NCBI RefSeq assembly: GCF_010669285.1 | Contig: NZ_CP048711.1 | Location: 1,426,001 to 1,490,000 of the forward strand | DNA: 64,000 nt | From: Kineobactrum salinum | GTDB lineage: Bacteria > Pseudomonadota > Gammaproteobacteria > Pseudomonadales > Halieaceae | Reading direction: 5' to 3' | Shown: in pieces, positions 1 through 9,429 of the stretch | How positions within the stretch are numbered: the stretch's first letter is position 1 | Layout of the letters: the number at the start of each line of letters is the position of its first letter | Position numbers and translations under genes: made by a program | Notes under the pieces: model-generated | The model's database searches: none | The model's input: only the letters and a program-made list of their open reading frames with translations | What the model was told of the DNA's origin: nothing

Positions 1-562
1 CCAGGAAGGCGCTGAGACCTGCGGTATCCCCGGGCTCACCGGCACTGCGGGCGATCACCACAAACCAGTCCGCCGCAAGCGCGTCCAGTACCAGACACTT
101 CGTGCCATTGAGCACAAAGCCCTCGCCGTCGGCGCGGGCCGTCATGGCAGTATGCTCCGGCGCGTGGTGGGCGCCCTCCTGCAGCGCCAGCGAGACCAGT
201 TGCTCGCCAGCCGCCAGCGCCGGCAGCAGCATCTGCTTCTGGGACTCGCTGCCCAGCTCATTGACCGCTGTCGCGCCCACCAGCACCGACGCCTGCAGCG
301 GGGTGGGACTGAGGTTGCGCCCCACCTGCTCCAGCACCAGACCCAGGCCAGCGTAGCCATAGCCCAGGCCGCCATATTCCTCGGGAATCGCGATACCGGG
401 CCAGCCCAGCTCCGCGATTTCGCGCCAAACCTGGCGCGAAAAGCCCAACTCATCACCCGTGTCGCGCAGTGCCCGCAACTGCGCCACACCTGCCTTCTCC
501 GCCAGCAGTCCGGCAGCGGAATCCCTGAGCATCAGCTGTTCTTCGGTGAGTACCAATGCCAT
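1..562 (-). CDS. Acyl-CoA dehydrogenase, N-terminal part (runs off window)
   Basis: The frame opens with ATG at 562 behind a strong AGAGGAG ribosome site and stays open to the window edge, giving about 187 residues. The product starts MALVLTEEQLMLRDSAAG and continues with the helical N-terminal acyl-CoA dehydrogenase pattern, including a WPGIAIPEEYGGLGYG segment typical of the family. These are soluble FAD enzymes that oxidise acyl-CoA at alpha-beta. It lies 58 bases downstream of a second acyl-CoA dehydrogenase on the same strand, so the pair are probably co-transcribed. Such side-by-side pairs are common in steroid, isoprenoid and branched-chain CoA degradation, where they can form heteromers; that role is inference. 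The FAD-domain C-terminal half is outside the window. Confidence 0.88.
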   Translation of the reverse strand, partial: MALVLTEEQLMLRDSAAGLLAEKAGVAQLRALRDTGDELGFSRQVWREIAELGWPGIAIPEEYGGLGYGYAGLGLVLEQVGRNLSPTPLQASVLVGATAVNELGSESQKQMLLPALAAGEQLVSLALQEGAHHAPEHTAMTARADGEGFVLNGTKCLVLDALAADWFVVIARSAGEPGDTAGLSAFL

Positions 563-620
563 GGTATTTCTCCTCTTGCGGCTGGCCGGCCACACAGAGC
601 CTGCCCCGCCGACCCTGTAG

Positions 621-1799
621 TCAGTCCGGCAGGCCCAGAACCCGCTTGGCGATAATGTTCAGCTGCACTTCGGTGGTGCCGCCCTCGATGGAGTTGCCCC
701 TGGAGCGCAGCCAGTCGCGGCAAATCCTGCCATCGTCGTAGACTTCGCCCTCCCAGCCCAACGCCGGCTCGCCGCCGATGGCCATGTTCAGCTCATTGCG
801 GCGCTTGTTCAGTTCGGTGCCGTAGTACTTGAAGATCGAGGAAGCGGCTCCCAGGCCGTGGCCGGCTTTGGCCTCGTCTCCGACCCGGCTCATGGTGGTT
901 TCGAAGGCCAGCGAATCTAGCTGGTACTGGGCGATGCTGTGGCGCAGGATGCCGTTGGCCAGGCGCCCCGAAGGGTCGGTGCCGAAGGTCTGCAATGCGA
1001 GCTCTCCCAGGGACTTGCCAGTGGCCGCACCAAAACCCGAAATCATCTCGCGCTCGTGGGTGAGCAGGTATTTGGCAATGGTCCAGCCCCTGCCCTCTTC
1101 CCCCACCAGGTTGCGCTTGTCGGCCCTGACATTGTCGAAGAAGGTTTCACAGAAGGGAGATGAACCGCTGATCAGGCGGATCGGGCGGGTGGAGACCCCG
1201 GGACTGGCCATGTCGAACAGCAGAAAGCTGATGCCCTCGTGCTTGCTGCCGGTGTTGTCGGTGCGCACCAGACAGAAAATCCAGTCCGCCTTGTCGGCAT
1301 AGGAGGTCCAGATCTTCTGGCCATTGACAATATAGTGGTCACCACCGTCCTCAGCCCGGGTCTGCAGGCTGGCCAGGTCCGAGCCGGCATTGGGTTCCGA
1401 ATAGCCCTGGCACCAGCGGATTTCGCCGCGCACGATCGGCGGCAAATGTTCTCGCTTCTGCTCCTCGTTGCCGAACTTGAGCAGTGCCGGTCCCAGCATG
1501 GAAATCCCGAAACTGTCCAGTGGCAGGCGGGCGTTGATGCGCGCCATTTCCTGCTGCAGGACCTTCACCTCCTCCCTGGCAAGGCCTCCACCACCGTATT
1601 CCCGCGGCCAGTGGGGCACGGTCCAGCCGCGCTCGGCCATGCGGTCGCACCAGAGCTTCTGGTCCGGATGACTGATCTCGGGCTTGCGTCCACCATTGTA
1701 GAGATCCTCAAAGCCGCGGACCGGTTCGCGCATCGCAGGCGGACAATTCTCCTCCAGCCAGGCGCGGGTCTCGATGCGAAATTGTTGCAGATCACTCAC
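621..1799 (-). CDS. Acyl-CoA dehydrogenase, full length
   Basis: A 392-residue protein, the usual length for the acyl-CoA dehydrogenase family. It shows the N-terminal helical region with an HWPREYGGGG segment near residues 63-72, then the FAD/substrate signature QGYSEPNAGSDLASL at about 131-145, and a C-terminal helical domain ending in EGGTTEVQLNIIAKRVLGL, the usual tail of this class. It would pass electrons from acyl-CoA to ETF. It is the first gene of a minus-strand pair with the partial dehydrogenase downstream. An operator-like palindrome lies about 75 bases upstream of the start. The exact acyl-CoA substrate cannot be read from sequence; the sequence style is closer to the large-substrate FadE group than to short-chain enzymes (inference). 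Confidence 0.92.
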   Translation of the reverse strand: MSDLQQFRIETRAWLEENCPPAMREPVRGFEDLYNGGRKPEISHPDQKLWCDRMAERGWTVPHWPREYGGGGLAREEVKVLQQEMARINARLPLDSFGISMLGPALLKFGNEEQKREHLPPIVRGEIRWCQGYSEPNAGSDLASLQTRAEDGGDHYIVNGQKIWTSYADKADWIFCLVRTDNTGSKHEGISFLLFDMASPGVSTRPIRLISGSSPFCETFFDNVRADKRNLVGEEGRGWTIAKYLLTHEREMISGFGAATGKSLGELALQTFGTDPSGRLANGILRHSIAQYQLDSLAFETTMSRVGDEAKAGHGLGAASSIFKYYGTELNKRRNELNMAIGGEPALGWEGEVYDDGRICRDWLRSRGNSIEGGTTEVQLNIIAKRVLGLPD

Positions 1800-1873
1800 A
1801 GGCTCACCTCATGGGCGCAACTCTGCGCCCTCCAGTTGTCTGCCGCGGCCCGGAGGCCCCAAAACCGGATTTG

Positions 1874-1888
1874 AACATACAGTATGTT
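1874..1888. promoter_or_regulatory. Palindromic operator-like site upstream of the acyl-CoA dehydrogenase pair
   Basis: AACATACAGTATGTT is a perfect 7-base inverted repeat around one central base. It lies in the 333-base gap (1800-2132) between the dehydrogenase pair and the diguanylate cyclase, about 75 bases upstream of the first dehydrogenase start. The size and symmetry fit a TetR-type dimer site, which commonly controls acyl-CoA dehydrogenase operons. No TetR gene is seen nearby. I see nothing else in the gap. Confidence 0.5.
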
Positions 1889-2132
1889 TTACTAACTTTC
1901 AAGAATGCTCGCAGCAAAAGCTGTCGATTCGAACGCTGGCAGGGCAACCTTATTAGCTGTTGACGTCGACCACATTCATCGCCTTCTGTAGATGCAATGA
2001 GAGGCAGATTCTCTGGTCACCGCTTCGAGTCACCTCCCGGAGGGAGACACCCTGAGCAGTTCCCCTGTACAGGCCGGGTGTGGCTGGTAGGTGAAGGGCG
2101 GTGCAGGCGGGAGCGTGTGACTGCAGAATGAT

Positions 2133-3293
2133 TCAGGCGCCGGGATGCCGTCCAGACGGAGGGCGGTCGACGGACTTCTCCGCATACATGTTCCGGTCCG
2201 CGGTGCTCAGCAAGGCATCCACGGAATCCCCGTCCACCGGCCAGATGGCGATACCAGCACTGGCATCGATGGCGACGTCCTGTTGCTGCAACTGCAGGGT
2301 GCCGTTGACAGCGTCACGCAGTCGCTCCAGCGTGCGCATCCCGGTGGACCGGTCAGCGATGCCGTGGACCATGATCAGAAACTCATCACCACCCAGGCGG
2401 CCGGCGAAATCCGTTTTCCGCACGAACTGGCGCAGGCGCCGCGCTACCTCGATCAGCAGCGTGTCACCCGCCTGGTGCCCCAGGGAATCATTCACCGCCT
2501 TGAAGCGATTGAGATCCATTATGAGCACGGCAAACTTTTCATCGTGGCGGCGCGCGCGCAATAAGGTCTGGCGCAGCGTTTCGTCGATACTGCGGCGATT
2601 GGGTAGACCGGTGAGCGCATCCTCCTGTGCAATTTGCAGTGCACGCTGGAACGCCCGGAAGTAGCAGGCCACGGTAATGCTGAAGGTCCAGCCCATCACG
2701 TACAGAAATACGCTGACAAACAACAGCCTGCGGGCCATCTCGAGATCAAAGCCAGGGCTGCCGCCCGCTACCAGAAATGCCAGCCAGCGGATCGCAAAGG
2801 CCAGTGCCAACAGGCCCGCGAACAGCGCGGCGAGGCCGAAGACCTTGCGCTCATAGCGCTCGCGGGTACGCCAGACCATGACCACTGCAGCGGCGCCGAG
2901 CAGCACGGCGGCAACCGCGTCGTGAAACAGGTGGCGCGCCTCATTGGCCCTGAGATACCAGGACAACAGCAAGAACACGGGCAACAGCAGATACATCGGC
3001 ATCCAGTGCCGCACGGTAACAAAGCCGCGAAATCGCAGGGCCCCTTCCAGGGTCAGCATGATGGCCCACAGTCCCAATGTATTGACGATTGCAGTATATT
3101 GCGGGGTATAGGGCAGGCCGAAGAAGGGCGATACGATCAGGAAACCGATGGTGTTAGCGAGGGTCGCCTGGAACCACTGCAGTACGCCGGCCATCTGCCG
3201 GTTGATGCGCCAGATTACCGCCATCACCAAAGTCGAGACCAGACAGGCGATCGCGATGGCGAAAAACAGGGTGGGCATGTGCAACAGGTTCAT
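2133..3293 (-). CDS. Membrane-anchored diguanylate cyclase (GGDEF)
   Basis: A 386-residue protein with about six hydrophobic segments in residues 1-215 followed by a GGDEF domain. The domain begins at DALTGLPNRR (about 225-234) and carries an intact GGDEF active-site loop at about 301-305. An allosteric I-site RKTD lies at about 292-295, exactly five residues before GGDEF. It should therefore make cyclic di-GMP from two GTP and be product-inhibited. The N-terminal membrane part is a probable sensor but resembles no named sensor domain I can identify. The next gene upstream encodes a PilZ domain protein, so synthesis and binding of the same messenger are encoded side by side. Confidence 0.9.
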   Translation of the reverse strand: MNLLHMPTLFFAIAIACLVSTLVMAVIWRINRQMAGVLQWFQATLANTIGFLIVSPFFGLPYTPQYTAIVNTLGLWAIMLTLEGALRFRGFVTVRHWMPMYLLLPVFLLLSWYLRANEARHLFHDAVAAVLLGAAAVVMVWRTRERYERKVFGLAALFAGLLALAFAIRWLAFLVAGGSPGFDLEMARRLLFVSVFLYVMGWTFSITVACYFRAFQRALQIAQEDALTGLPNRRSIDETLRQTLLRARRHDEKFAVLIMDLNRFKAVNDSLGHQAGDTLLIEVARRLRQFVRKTDFAGRLGGDEFLIMVHGIADRSTGMRTLERLRDAVNGTLQLQQQDVAIDASAGIAIWPVDGDSVDALLSTADRNMYAEKSVDRPPSGRHPGA

Positions 3294-3394
3294 GGGAGCT
3301 TTTGATCCCCTGGTCTATTATCGGCGACTTGCGGACGGCACCGCCATCGAGGACAACGGGCTTCAGCGACGCCAGTCAGGCGGCGGAGCAGCGG

Positions 3395-3943
3395 TCAGGC
3401 ACTGCGTGCCCATTGCAGTTGCAGGCAGGAGTCGAGCCACAGGCTTTCCAGCCTGTAAAAAATACTGTGCAGCTCCCGGGACGGACACTGGGCATCCTGG
3501 TACCAGACCGGGGTGAACTGGAAGGCACAGCGGCCCTGCTGGGCTTGCCGGCGAATGACCACTGCCGGCACCCATACGGTCTGGTCGTCGAAGCTGAGTT
3601 GGAGTTTTACTTCGGCACCGGCGCCGCCCAATTCCAGGTAGGTTTCAACCAGCAGGCCCGAGACGCTGAAATCAATGGGCCGCAGGGGCATTGCCTCGCC
3701 GTCGACCTCCACTGCAACACTGAACCGGGCCGCATCCCGCCGCGACAGTTCATCCAGTTGCAGGCGAAATCCGGAGCGGCGGCTGGTGTTGAGCGCTTGC
3801 TGGTGATGCTTCAGAAAATCCAGCAGCCGCGGGATATCCTCACCACCAATTGCCGCGCGCCGCAGACCGCCGGTTTTCAGCTCGAAAACCAGTTTGTCAT
3901 CGTCGCTGATAATTGCGAGGTTGCCACACTGCAGACGATCCAT
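3395..3943 (-). CDS. PilZ domain protein (cyclic di-GMP receptor)
   Basis: A 182-residue protein from the ATG at 3943, chosen because GGAG sits 7 bases upstream. An in-frame ATG at 4102 would run into the upstream antiporter gene and has no ribosome site. The C-terminal half holds the two PilZ ligand motifs: RDAAR (RxxxR) and, about 20 residues later, DFSVSG (DxSxxG). It should bind cyclic di-GMP and act as an effector, and lies beside a GGDEF protein on the same strand. The N-terminal part, about residues 1-75, matches nothing I recognise and may be a YcgR-like N domain (weak inference). Confidence 0.85.
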   Translation of the reverse strand: MDRLQCGNLAIISDDDKLVFELKTGGLRRAAIGGEDIPRLLDFLKHHQQALNTSRRSGFRLQLDELSRRDAARFSVAVEVDGEAMPLRPIDFSVSGLLVETYLELGGAGAEVKLQLSFDDQTVWVPAVVIRRQAQQGRCAFQFTPVWYQDAQCPSRELHSIFYRLESLWLDSCLQLQWARSA

Positions 3944-4085
3944 ATCGTTCTCCAGTACTTTCCGTTGTTGCGAGGCCTTCATTAGACGGGTTAACAGGGG
4001 GCTGGTCAAAAAAGCATCACAATTCTGTGAACAGCGTTGCAGAATCCAGCGCGGAAAGGGCTCAATTCCCGGTGCGCCGGACAAA

Positions 4086-5435
4086 TCACAGCAACCAGCC
4101 ATACAGAGAGAGACTCAAAGCCGTCGCCAGGCCCCAGCCAGCCCACTGCGCAACGGGCGTGGAGCCCACCGCCAGCTGCATGCGCAGCAGCCAGAGGTAG
4201 CGCGCGATCAATGCCAACGTGGCCACCGTCGCCGCGGTCAGCAGATGAGGGTAGGCGGCTGCCAATGGCAGCGCCGGGCCATCAGCCAGCAGCACCCCCT
4301 TCACTGCCGCCTTGGCCAGCTCGCCGCTGGTCCAGGGCAGTCCGGCCAGCGACAGACCCGGCAGCGCGATCAACAACCACAGACCAACGCGCGCAGGACG
4401 CCGCTGCGGCAGACTCAAACCTGTGGCCAGAAACAGAGCGCCCTTGGCAAGACCATGATGCAGAGCGAACAGTGCTGTGGCCGACAGTAGCAGCGCCTGG
4501 CGTCCAGGGTCCCCCAGCCCGGCGGCCACCATGAGCGTGGCCAGCCCCATCTGGCTGATGCTGGAATAGGCAAGCACGGTTTTGGGATCGTGCTGGAATA
4601 CGCCAATCACAGCGGCTCCCAGGGAGGCGGTGAATCCCGCCACCAGCAGCAACAGACTCCAATCCGGCAGCGCCACCACACCCAGCGGCAGGGTCAACAG
4701 CCAGCCCAGCAGGCCGGCCTTGATCATTGCGCCACTGAGCACCGCGCTGGCCGGAGTCGGCGCCACTGGATGGGCCAGCGGCAACCAGAAATGCAGCAGT
4801 GGCAAACCCACCTTGACCCCGAAACCGGTGATCAACAGGCCGCAGATAAGGTCTCGCCAGGGCGCTTGCGCCACCGCCTCCGGAATCCGGTGCAACAGCA
4901 TGCTGTCGGCGGTTTCGGCAGCCAGCAGCAGGCCCGCCAGCAGCACCATCTCCCCCACCAGCGCCATCACCAGGTAGACCCGTCCCGCCCGCAGTGCCCG
5001 CTCTGTTCCCGTGTGAACCACCAGGCCATAGGCCGCGACAGTCATCAGCGAGAAAAAAGTATAGAAACTGGCAATATCCGCCGCCAGCACCAGGCCCAGG
5101 TTGCCCGCCAGCGTCAGGCCCCAGAACACGCAGAAGCGGCGCAGTTGTTCGCTCCCCATATAGGCGGCGGCATACAGGCCCGCCACACCCCACAGCAGCG
5201 CGGTGAGCAACAGAAACATGCAGCGCAGCTCATCCAGCGCCCACTGCCCACCCAGCAACAGCCACGGCAGTTCCAGCTGCCAGTGGCCACCGCTGCACAA
5301 CAGCAGTGCCGGCAGCGGCAACAGCGGCAGGCCGATCCGCAGGGCACGGTGCCAGCCGGCGGGCACCGCCAGCGCCGGATACAGCAACGGCAGCAGCAGA
5401 CTGGCAGTTATCAACAACAGCGGCGGTGCTGTCAT
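4086..5435 (-). CDS. mrpD: Mrp-type proton-conducting subunit (third MrpD/NuoM-like copy)
   Basis: A 449-residue polytopic membrane protein of the NADH-quinone oxidoreductase/Mrp antiporter family. The start is the ATG at 5435, which overlaps the previous gene's stop as ATGA. The frame is open far upstream of this ATG, but that part is a shadow of the neighbouring mrpD. Family features are visible: the GFGVKVGLPLLHFWLP segment (conserved channel Lys), KAGLLGWLLTL, and VLAYSSISQMG. It is the last of three antiporter-like subunits in this cluster and the most divergent. With no separate MrpA present, one of the three must fill the MrpA N-terminal role (inference). Confidence 0.85.
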   Translation of the reverse strand: MTAPPLLLITASLLLPLLYPALAVPAGWHRALRIGLPLLPLPALLLCSGGHWQLELPWLLLGGQWALDELRCMFLLLTALLWGVAGLYAAAYMGSEQLRRFCVFWGLTLAGNLGLVLAADIASFYTFFSLMTVAAYGLVVHTGTERALRAGRVYLVMALVGEMVLLAGLLLAAETADSMLLHRIPEAVAQAPWRDLICGLLITGFGVKVGLPLLHFWLPLAHPVAPTPASAVLSGAMIKAGLLGWLLTLPLGVVALPDWSLLLLVAGFTASLGAAVIGVFQHDPKTVLAYSSISQMGLATLMVAAGLGDPGRQALLLSATALFALHHGLAKGALFLATGLSLPQRRPARVGLWLLIALPGLSLAGLPWTSGELAKAAVKGVLLADGPALPLAAAYPHLLTAATVATLALIARYLWLLRMQLAVGSTPVAQWAGWGLATALSLSLYGWLL

Positions 5436-6928
5436 GGCAAATACATCCTCACCGCCACCAGGCGGGCCCAGGACAGCGGGCTGCCGGGTGCCGCGGCCAG
5501 CAATCCGACCAGCACGGTCAGTGTCACGGTGATCAGCGGCGGCCACAGCAGCCAGGGGTGGGTTTCCAGACGCCCCCAACGGCGCTCCCGGGGCCAGGCC
5601 ATGCGCTGTGGCCGGAACCAGAGCCGATAAACGATCGGCAGAAAATAGCCCGCATTCAGCAGGCTGCTGAGCAGCAGCACCACAATGGCCCATTCCATGT
5701 TCGCCGCCAGCGCGCCCAGACCCAGCGTCCACTTGGTAATGAACCCTGCCAGCGGCGGCAGCCCGATCATGCCCAGCGCCGCCAGGGTGAAAGCCACCGA
5801 GGTCGCCGGCATGCGCGCACCGGCACCATCCAGTTCGTCGATCCGGTGCACCCCCAGGGTTTCCGCATAGTTGCCTGCGCAGAAAAACAGGGTGATCTTC
5901 ATGATGCCCTGATGCAGCAGGTGAACCAGGCCGCCCACCGTCCCCAGCGGCCCGAACAGGGTCGTCCCCAGAATAATGTAGGACACCTGGCTGACGGTGG
6001 AAAAGGCCAGCCGCCGCTTCAGGTCCGACTGGTACAGCGCTCGCAGCGAACCGTAGAGAATGGTGAAGGCAGCCAGCCACGCCAGCGGTTGCAACAGGCC
6101 CAGCACGGCGGAAAACTCTATCCCGTAGATGTCGTAGACGACCCGCACGATCCCGAAGGCGCCGGCCTTGACCACCGCCACTGCGTGCAGCAGGGCGCTG
6201 ACCGGTGCGGGTGCCACCATCGCCCGCGGCAGCCAGCCATGCAGCGGAAACAGCGCCGCCTTGACTCCCAGGCCCGCGATAAGCAGCACGAAAATAATCG
6301 TCAGGGACAGGTGCGTGGCCGGATCCGAATCCTGGAAATGCCCAGTTTCACGAAACGGCAGTTCGCCCATGAGGCCGTGCAGCCAGGCGATGCCCAGCAA
6401 TAACACGGCCCCGCCACCCAGCGTATAGCAGAGATAATTGCTGCCTGCCCGCAGGGATTTGGCCGTACCCCGGTGCACTACCAGCGGATAGGTCGACAGC
6501 GTGAGCATCTCGTAGAACAGAAAAAAGGTGAACAGATTGCCCGCCAGCGCGATGCCCATCGTACTGGCCACACAGAGACTGAAGAAGCCGAAAAAGCGGC
6601 TGCGATTGGGAGAGTCCTCGAGATAGCCCACCGCGTAGACCGTGGTAAACAGCCACAGCAGTGCGGACAGGCCTGCAAACAGCATTGCCAGGGCATCGGC
6701 CCGCAACAGGAAAGTCGCACCGGGCAACATGGTGAAACCGACGCTGAAGGTCATGCCCCGGAATACACCCCAGGTCATGATGACCACGAACAGGAGTTTC
6801 AACAGCGCCGCCAGCAGATTGATAATCGTGCGCGCACGATGACTGGTCTCGGGCAGCGCAAAGATAATCATCGCCGCCAGCAGGGAACTGAGCAAGGCAA
6901 GTATCGGCAGCATCGCGGCGAAGGTCAC
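5432..6928 (-). CDS. mrpD: Mrp-type proton-conducting subunit (second MrpD copy)
   Basis: A 498-residue polytopic protein of the MrpD/NuoM/NuoN family. Translation starts at a GTG at 6928 that overlaps the upstream stop as GTGA, so it is translationally coupled. Conserved features include YEMLTLSTYPLVVHRG, the channel segment GLGVKAALFPLHGWLP, KAGAFGIVRVVYDIYG and the RLAFSTVSQVSYI loop. These proteins form the proton/cation path of multi-subunit Na+/H+ antiporters and complex I. It sits between the other two MrpD-like copies in a nine-gene cluster. Confidence 0.9.
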   Translation of the reverse strand: MTFAAMLPILALLSSLLAAMIIFALPETSHRARTIINLLAALLKLLFVVIMTWGVFRGMTFSVGFTMLPGATFLLRADALAMLFAGLSALLWLFTTVYAVGYLEDSPNRSRFFGFFSLCVASTMGIALAGNLFTFFLFYEMLTLSTYPLVVHRGTAKSLRAGSNYLCYTLGGGAVLLLGIAWLHGLMGELPFRETGHFQDSDPATHLSLTIIFVLLIAGLGVKAALFPLHGWLPRAMVAPAPVSALLHAVAVVKAGAFGIVRVVYDIYGIEFSAVLGLLQPLAWLAAFTILYGSLRALYQSDLKRRLAFSTVSQVSYIILGTTLFGPLGTVGGLVHLLHQGIMKITLFFCAGNYAETLGVHRIDELDGAGARMPATSVAFTLAALGMIGLPPLAGFITKWTLGLGALAANMEWAIVVLLLSSLLNAGYFLPIVYRLWFRPQRMAWPRERRWGRLETHPWLLWPPLITVTLTVLVGLLAAAPGSPLSWARLVAVRMYLP

Positions 6929-8402
6929 GGCACACTCTCCAGCACGGCCGGCACCGCATCAAAGGGGAGTGCCATGATCGACAATACCGGTGCCGCCACC
7001 AGGCCCAGGCCCAGGGCCAGCAACGCCAGGATCATCGGTATCGCCTCCAGAGTGCGGGGCGGATGGTAGAAGTCGTCGTTGTCGCCGGCCTCCTGGAAGG
7101 AGGCGCGATAAATCCGGAACACGTAGCCCGCCGCGAGCAAACCGCCCAGCAACAACACCACCACCCACCACCACTGGCCGCTGGCAAGACTCGCCTGCAG
7201 CAGCAACCATTTGGCGGCGAAGCCTCCCGAGGGTGGCAGGCCCATCAATGACACCCCTGCCAGACCAAAGGAAAACAGGGAAAAAGGCAGGAAACGGCTG
7301 ACCCCGGACAGGGCATCGACGCGTCGGCTGCGCACCGCCAGGATCAGGTTGCCGGCCGCGAGGAACATCGCTGCCTTGGCCAGCGCGTGGCTGATCACCT
7401 GCAGGGTGATGCCCTGCTGGGCCTGCAGCGATACCGGTGCAGCAACCTCGAAGGTGAGTGGAAACAGCAGAAACAGGTAGCCGATCTGGGCGATCGACGA
7501 CCAGGCAACCACCTGCTTCAACTGTTGCTGACGCTGGGCCTGCCAACTGCCCACCATGACCGCGGTCGCACCCGCCGCGCCCACAGCCTGGGCCAGTGCC
7601 AGCGAACCCAGCTCCGCTCCCAGATCCAGCCACAGACGGGCTGCGACATAGAACGAGGCTTTCACCACCAGCGCTGACAACAGCGCACTGACCGGCGACT
7701 TGGCGACCCCGTGTGCGGGTGGCAGCCAGCCATGCAGCGGAAACAGGGCGGTTTTCAGCGCCAGGCCCAGCACCATCAGCAATAATGCGAGACCGGCGCC
7801 CGGCAGCGGGCCCTGTACCAGCGCCGCAATATCCGCCAGCGACAGAGTACCGAACTGGCCGTACAGCAGCGCCACCCCCAGAAGATACAGCAGCGAGCCC
7901 AGCAACGCCGCCAACAGGTAGCGCAGGCTTGCCCGCAGTGCAGGCGCCCGCCCACCCAGCGCTACCAGGCCCACCGCCGCCAGACTGGTCAGCTCCAGCC
8001 CCACATACAGATTGAACAGATCGGCTCCCAGCCAGACCCCGTTAAGGCCAGCCCACAGAAACCAGAACAGCGGCCAGAAGTAGCGCTGCCAGGGCCTGGC
8101 GGCATCCAGGTAGACCCCCGCATGCAGGCCACAGGCGGTGGCTACCGTGGCGGTAAGCAGCACGAAGGTTACCGCCAGGCCGTCCACCCGCAGGGCTATG
8201 CCCAGCGGCGCGTCCCAGCCCCCAGTCCATAGTAGAAACCGCCGTCGCGCGCGACCACCAGCCACAGCGCCAGTGAGAACAGTACCTGCAGGACCATCCC
8301 CAGCCAGCTCAGCCGGCGCCCCGCGGGGAATGCCAGCAGCAGGCACAGGGCCGCCCAGGCCAGGGGAATGAACAACAGTCCCGCCATCAGCCACTGGGTC
8401 AT
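6925..8402 (-). CDS. mrpD: Mrp-type proton-conducting subunit (first MrpD copy), frameshifted as given
   Basis: The N-terminus (MTQWLMAGLLFIPLAWAA) is read from the ATG at 8402, which overlaps the mrpC stop as ATGA. The rest (from about WDAPLGIALRVDGLAV) is read in another frame. The switch falls at five C's at 8219-8223 (G5 on the coding strand). One extra G would give the family-typical junction YYGLGGWDAPLGIALRVD and one frame of about 492 residues. The body carries FNLYVGLELTSLAAVGL, LALKTALFPLHGWLPPAHG and VVAWSSIAQIGYL, all MrpD/NuoN hallmarks. I judge the gene functional and the break a base-calling error, but a genuine lesion cannot be excluded. Confidence 0.82.
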
Positions 8403-8740
8403 TCAGCAGTATTCCCGGAAGGTCCAGCGGTTTGCCCGCCGGCTGCTGGCCCGCCATCCAGAGAGGTGCGGCCAGTCAGGTGGAAATAGCGGCGGATCAA
8501 CACAATAGCCAGCGCAGTCGCTGCGATGGAAACCACAATGCCGGTCAGTACCAGCGCCTGGGGCACCGGGTCCGGGCCGCGGTGATGCTGGGCCAGCCCC
8601 ACCAGGATCAGAAAGCAGCCGGAACCGACCACGTTGAAGGCCAGCAACTGCCGCAACAAGTGCCGCAAGGCGACAAAGCCGGCCAGGCCGATACCACAAA
8701 GGAAGACCCCGGCCAACGCGTACAGCAGGTGAACGCTCAC
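8399..8740 (-). CDS. mrpC: Mrp subunit C (NuoK-like)
   Basis: A 113-residue protein with three transmembrane helices and the NuoK/MrpC pattern (GIGLAGFVALRHLLRQLLAFNVV, then DPVPQALVLTGIVVSIAATALAI, the most recognisable MrpC segment). Start is GTG at 8740, overlapping the mrpB stop as GTGA. The C-terminal 20 residues are a polar Gly/Ala-rich tail. It is a small membrane subunit of the Mrp antiporter complex and lies in the canonical order B-C-D. Confidence 0.92.
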   Translation of the reverse strand: MSVHLLYALAGVFLCGIGLAGFVALRHLLRQLLAFNVVGSGCFLILVGLAQHHRGPDPVPQALVLTGIVVSIAATALAIVLIRRYFHLTGRTSLDGGPAAGGQTAGPSGNTAE

Positions 8741-9429
8741 GACTCGTCCCCCTCTTCCGGCTCCGAGCCCTCGCTCACCGGGGCCGCCACGAACAGCGCC
8801 AGCAGGATCATGCCTATGGACAGGGTCAGCCCAATTTCAATCGTGAAAATCAGCGCTCCGGCGGCATGCTCGGGGTAGGCCAGAAAGGCCGAACCGGACA
8901 CCGCGCCAGTTACCGCGACCAGCAGGAAGACGGCGAAACCCAGCACCAGGCCGCCACGCAGCAACAGCTTGGGACGGATAAAGTCCATCGGCAGGCCACC
9001 GAGCCGCATCAGGACCCCGGTGCCGGCCAGTACCGCCCCGGCCTGGAACGCGCCGCCCGGACGATAGGAACCCGCCCACAGCAAATAGGCCGCGAGCATC
9101 AACATCAGCGGCACGAACCAGCGCAGCAGAGCGTGCAGCAATGCGTCGGAACTGCGCAGCTCGGGATCCTCCAGCGAGGGAGTACTGGCCAGGGAAATAC
9201 CGGCAATGCCGGCGATGACCAGTACCCCGATTTCCAGCAGGGTGTCATAACTGCGAAAATTCAGCAGTACCGCCGTCACCGGATGTGAGACCCCGCTGTC
9301 CTCCAGGCTGGCGCCCAACAGCGCGGGCAGATCCACCGGCGCCGGGGCAGCGGCAATCGACCAGACCGCGGCCCCCAGCAAAGCTGCAAGGCCTGCGCCC
9401 AGCGCCACTCCAAGCACGAGGCGCCGCAT
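8737..9429 (-). CDS. mrpB: Mrp subunit B (MnhB domain)
   Basis: An MnhB-domain membrane protein of about 230 residues starting MRRLVLGVALGAG at 9429. An upstream in-frame ATG at 9465 is possible and would add 12 residues. I prefer 9429 because, if one G is missing from the G5 run at 9449-9453, the DUF4040 gene upstream would end in TGATG exactly at this ATG, matching the coupled junctions of this operon. The MnhB core is clear: NFRSYDTLLEIGVLVIAGIAG and SYRPGGAFQAGAVLAG. It has about six membrane segments and an acidic C-terminal tail. Confidence 0.88.
   Translation of the reverse strand: MRRLVLGVALGAGLAALLGAAVWSIAAAPAPVDLPALLGASLEDSGVSHPVTAVLLNFRSYDTLLEIGVLVIAGIAGISLASTPSLEDPELRSSDALLHALLRWFVPLMLMLAAYLLWAGSYRPGGAFQAGAVLAGTGVLMRLGGLPMDFIRPKLLLRGGLVLGFAVFLLVAVTGAVSGSAFLAYPEHAAGALIFTIEIGLTLSIGMILLALFVAAPVSEGSEPEEGDES

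Noticed and set aside
5436..6080. Open frame extending the third antiporter subunit upstream to 664 residues
   Set aside because: The first 215 residues are Gly/Arg/His-rich shadow of the neighbouring mrpD; the coupled ATG at 5435 begins the hydrophobic protein.
8219..8223. Programmed ribosomal frameshifting at the G5 run of mrpD
   Set aside because: No slippery heptamer or downstream structure is evident, and the same one-base deficit recurs in unrelated genes.
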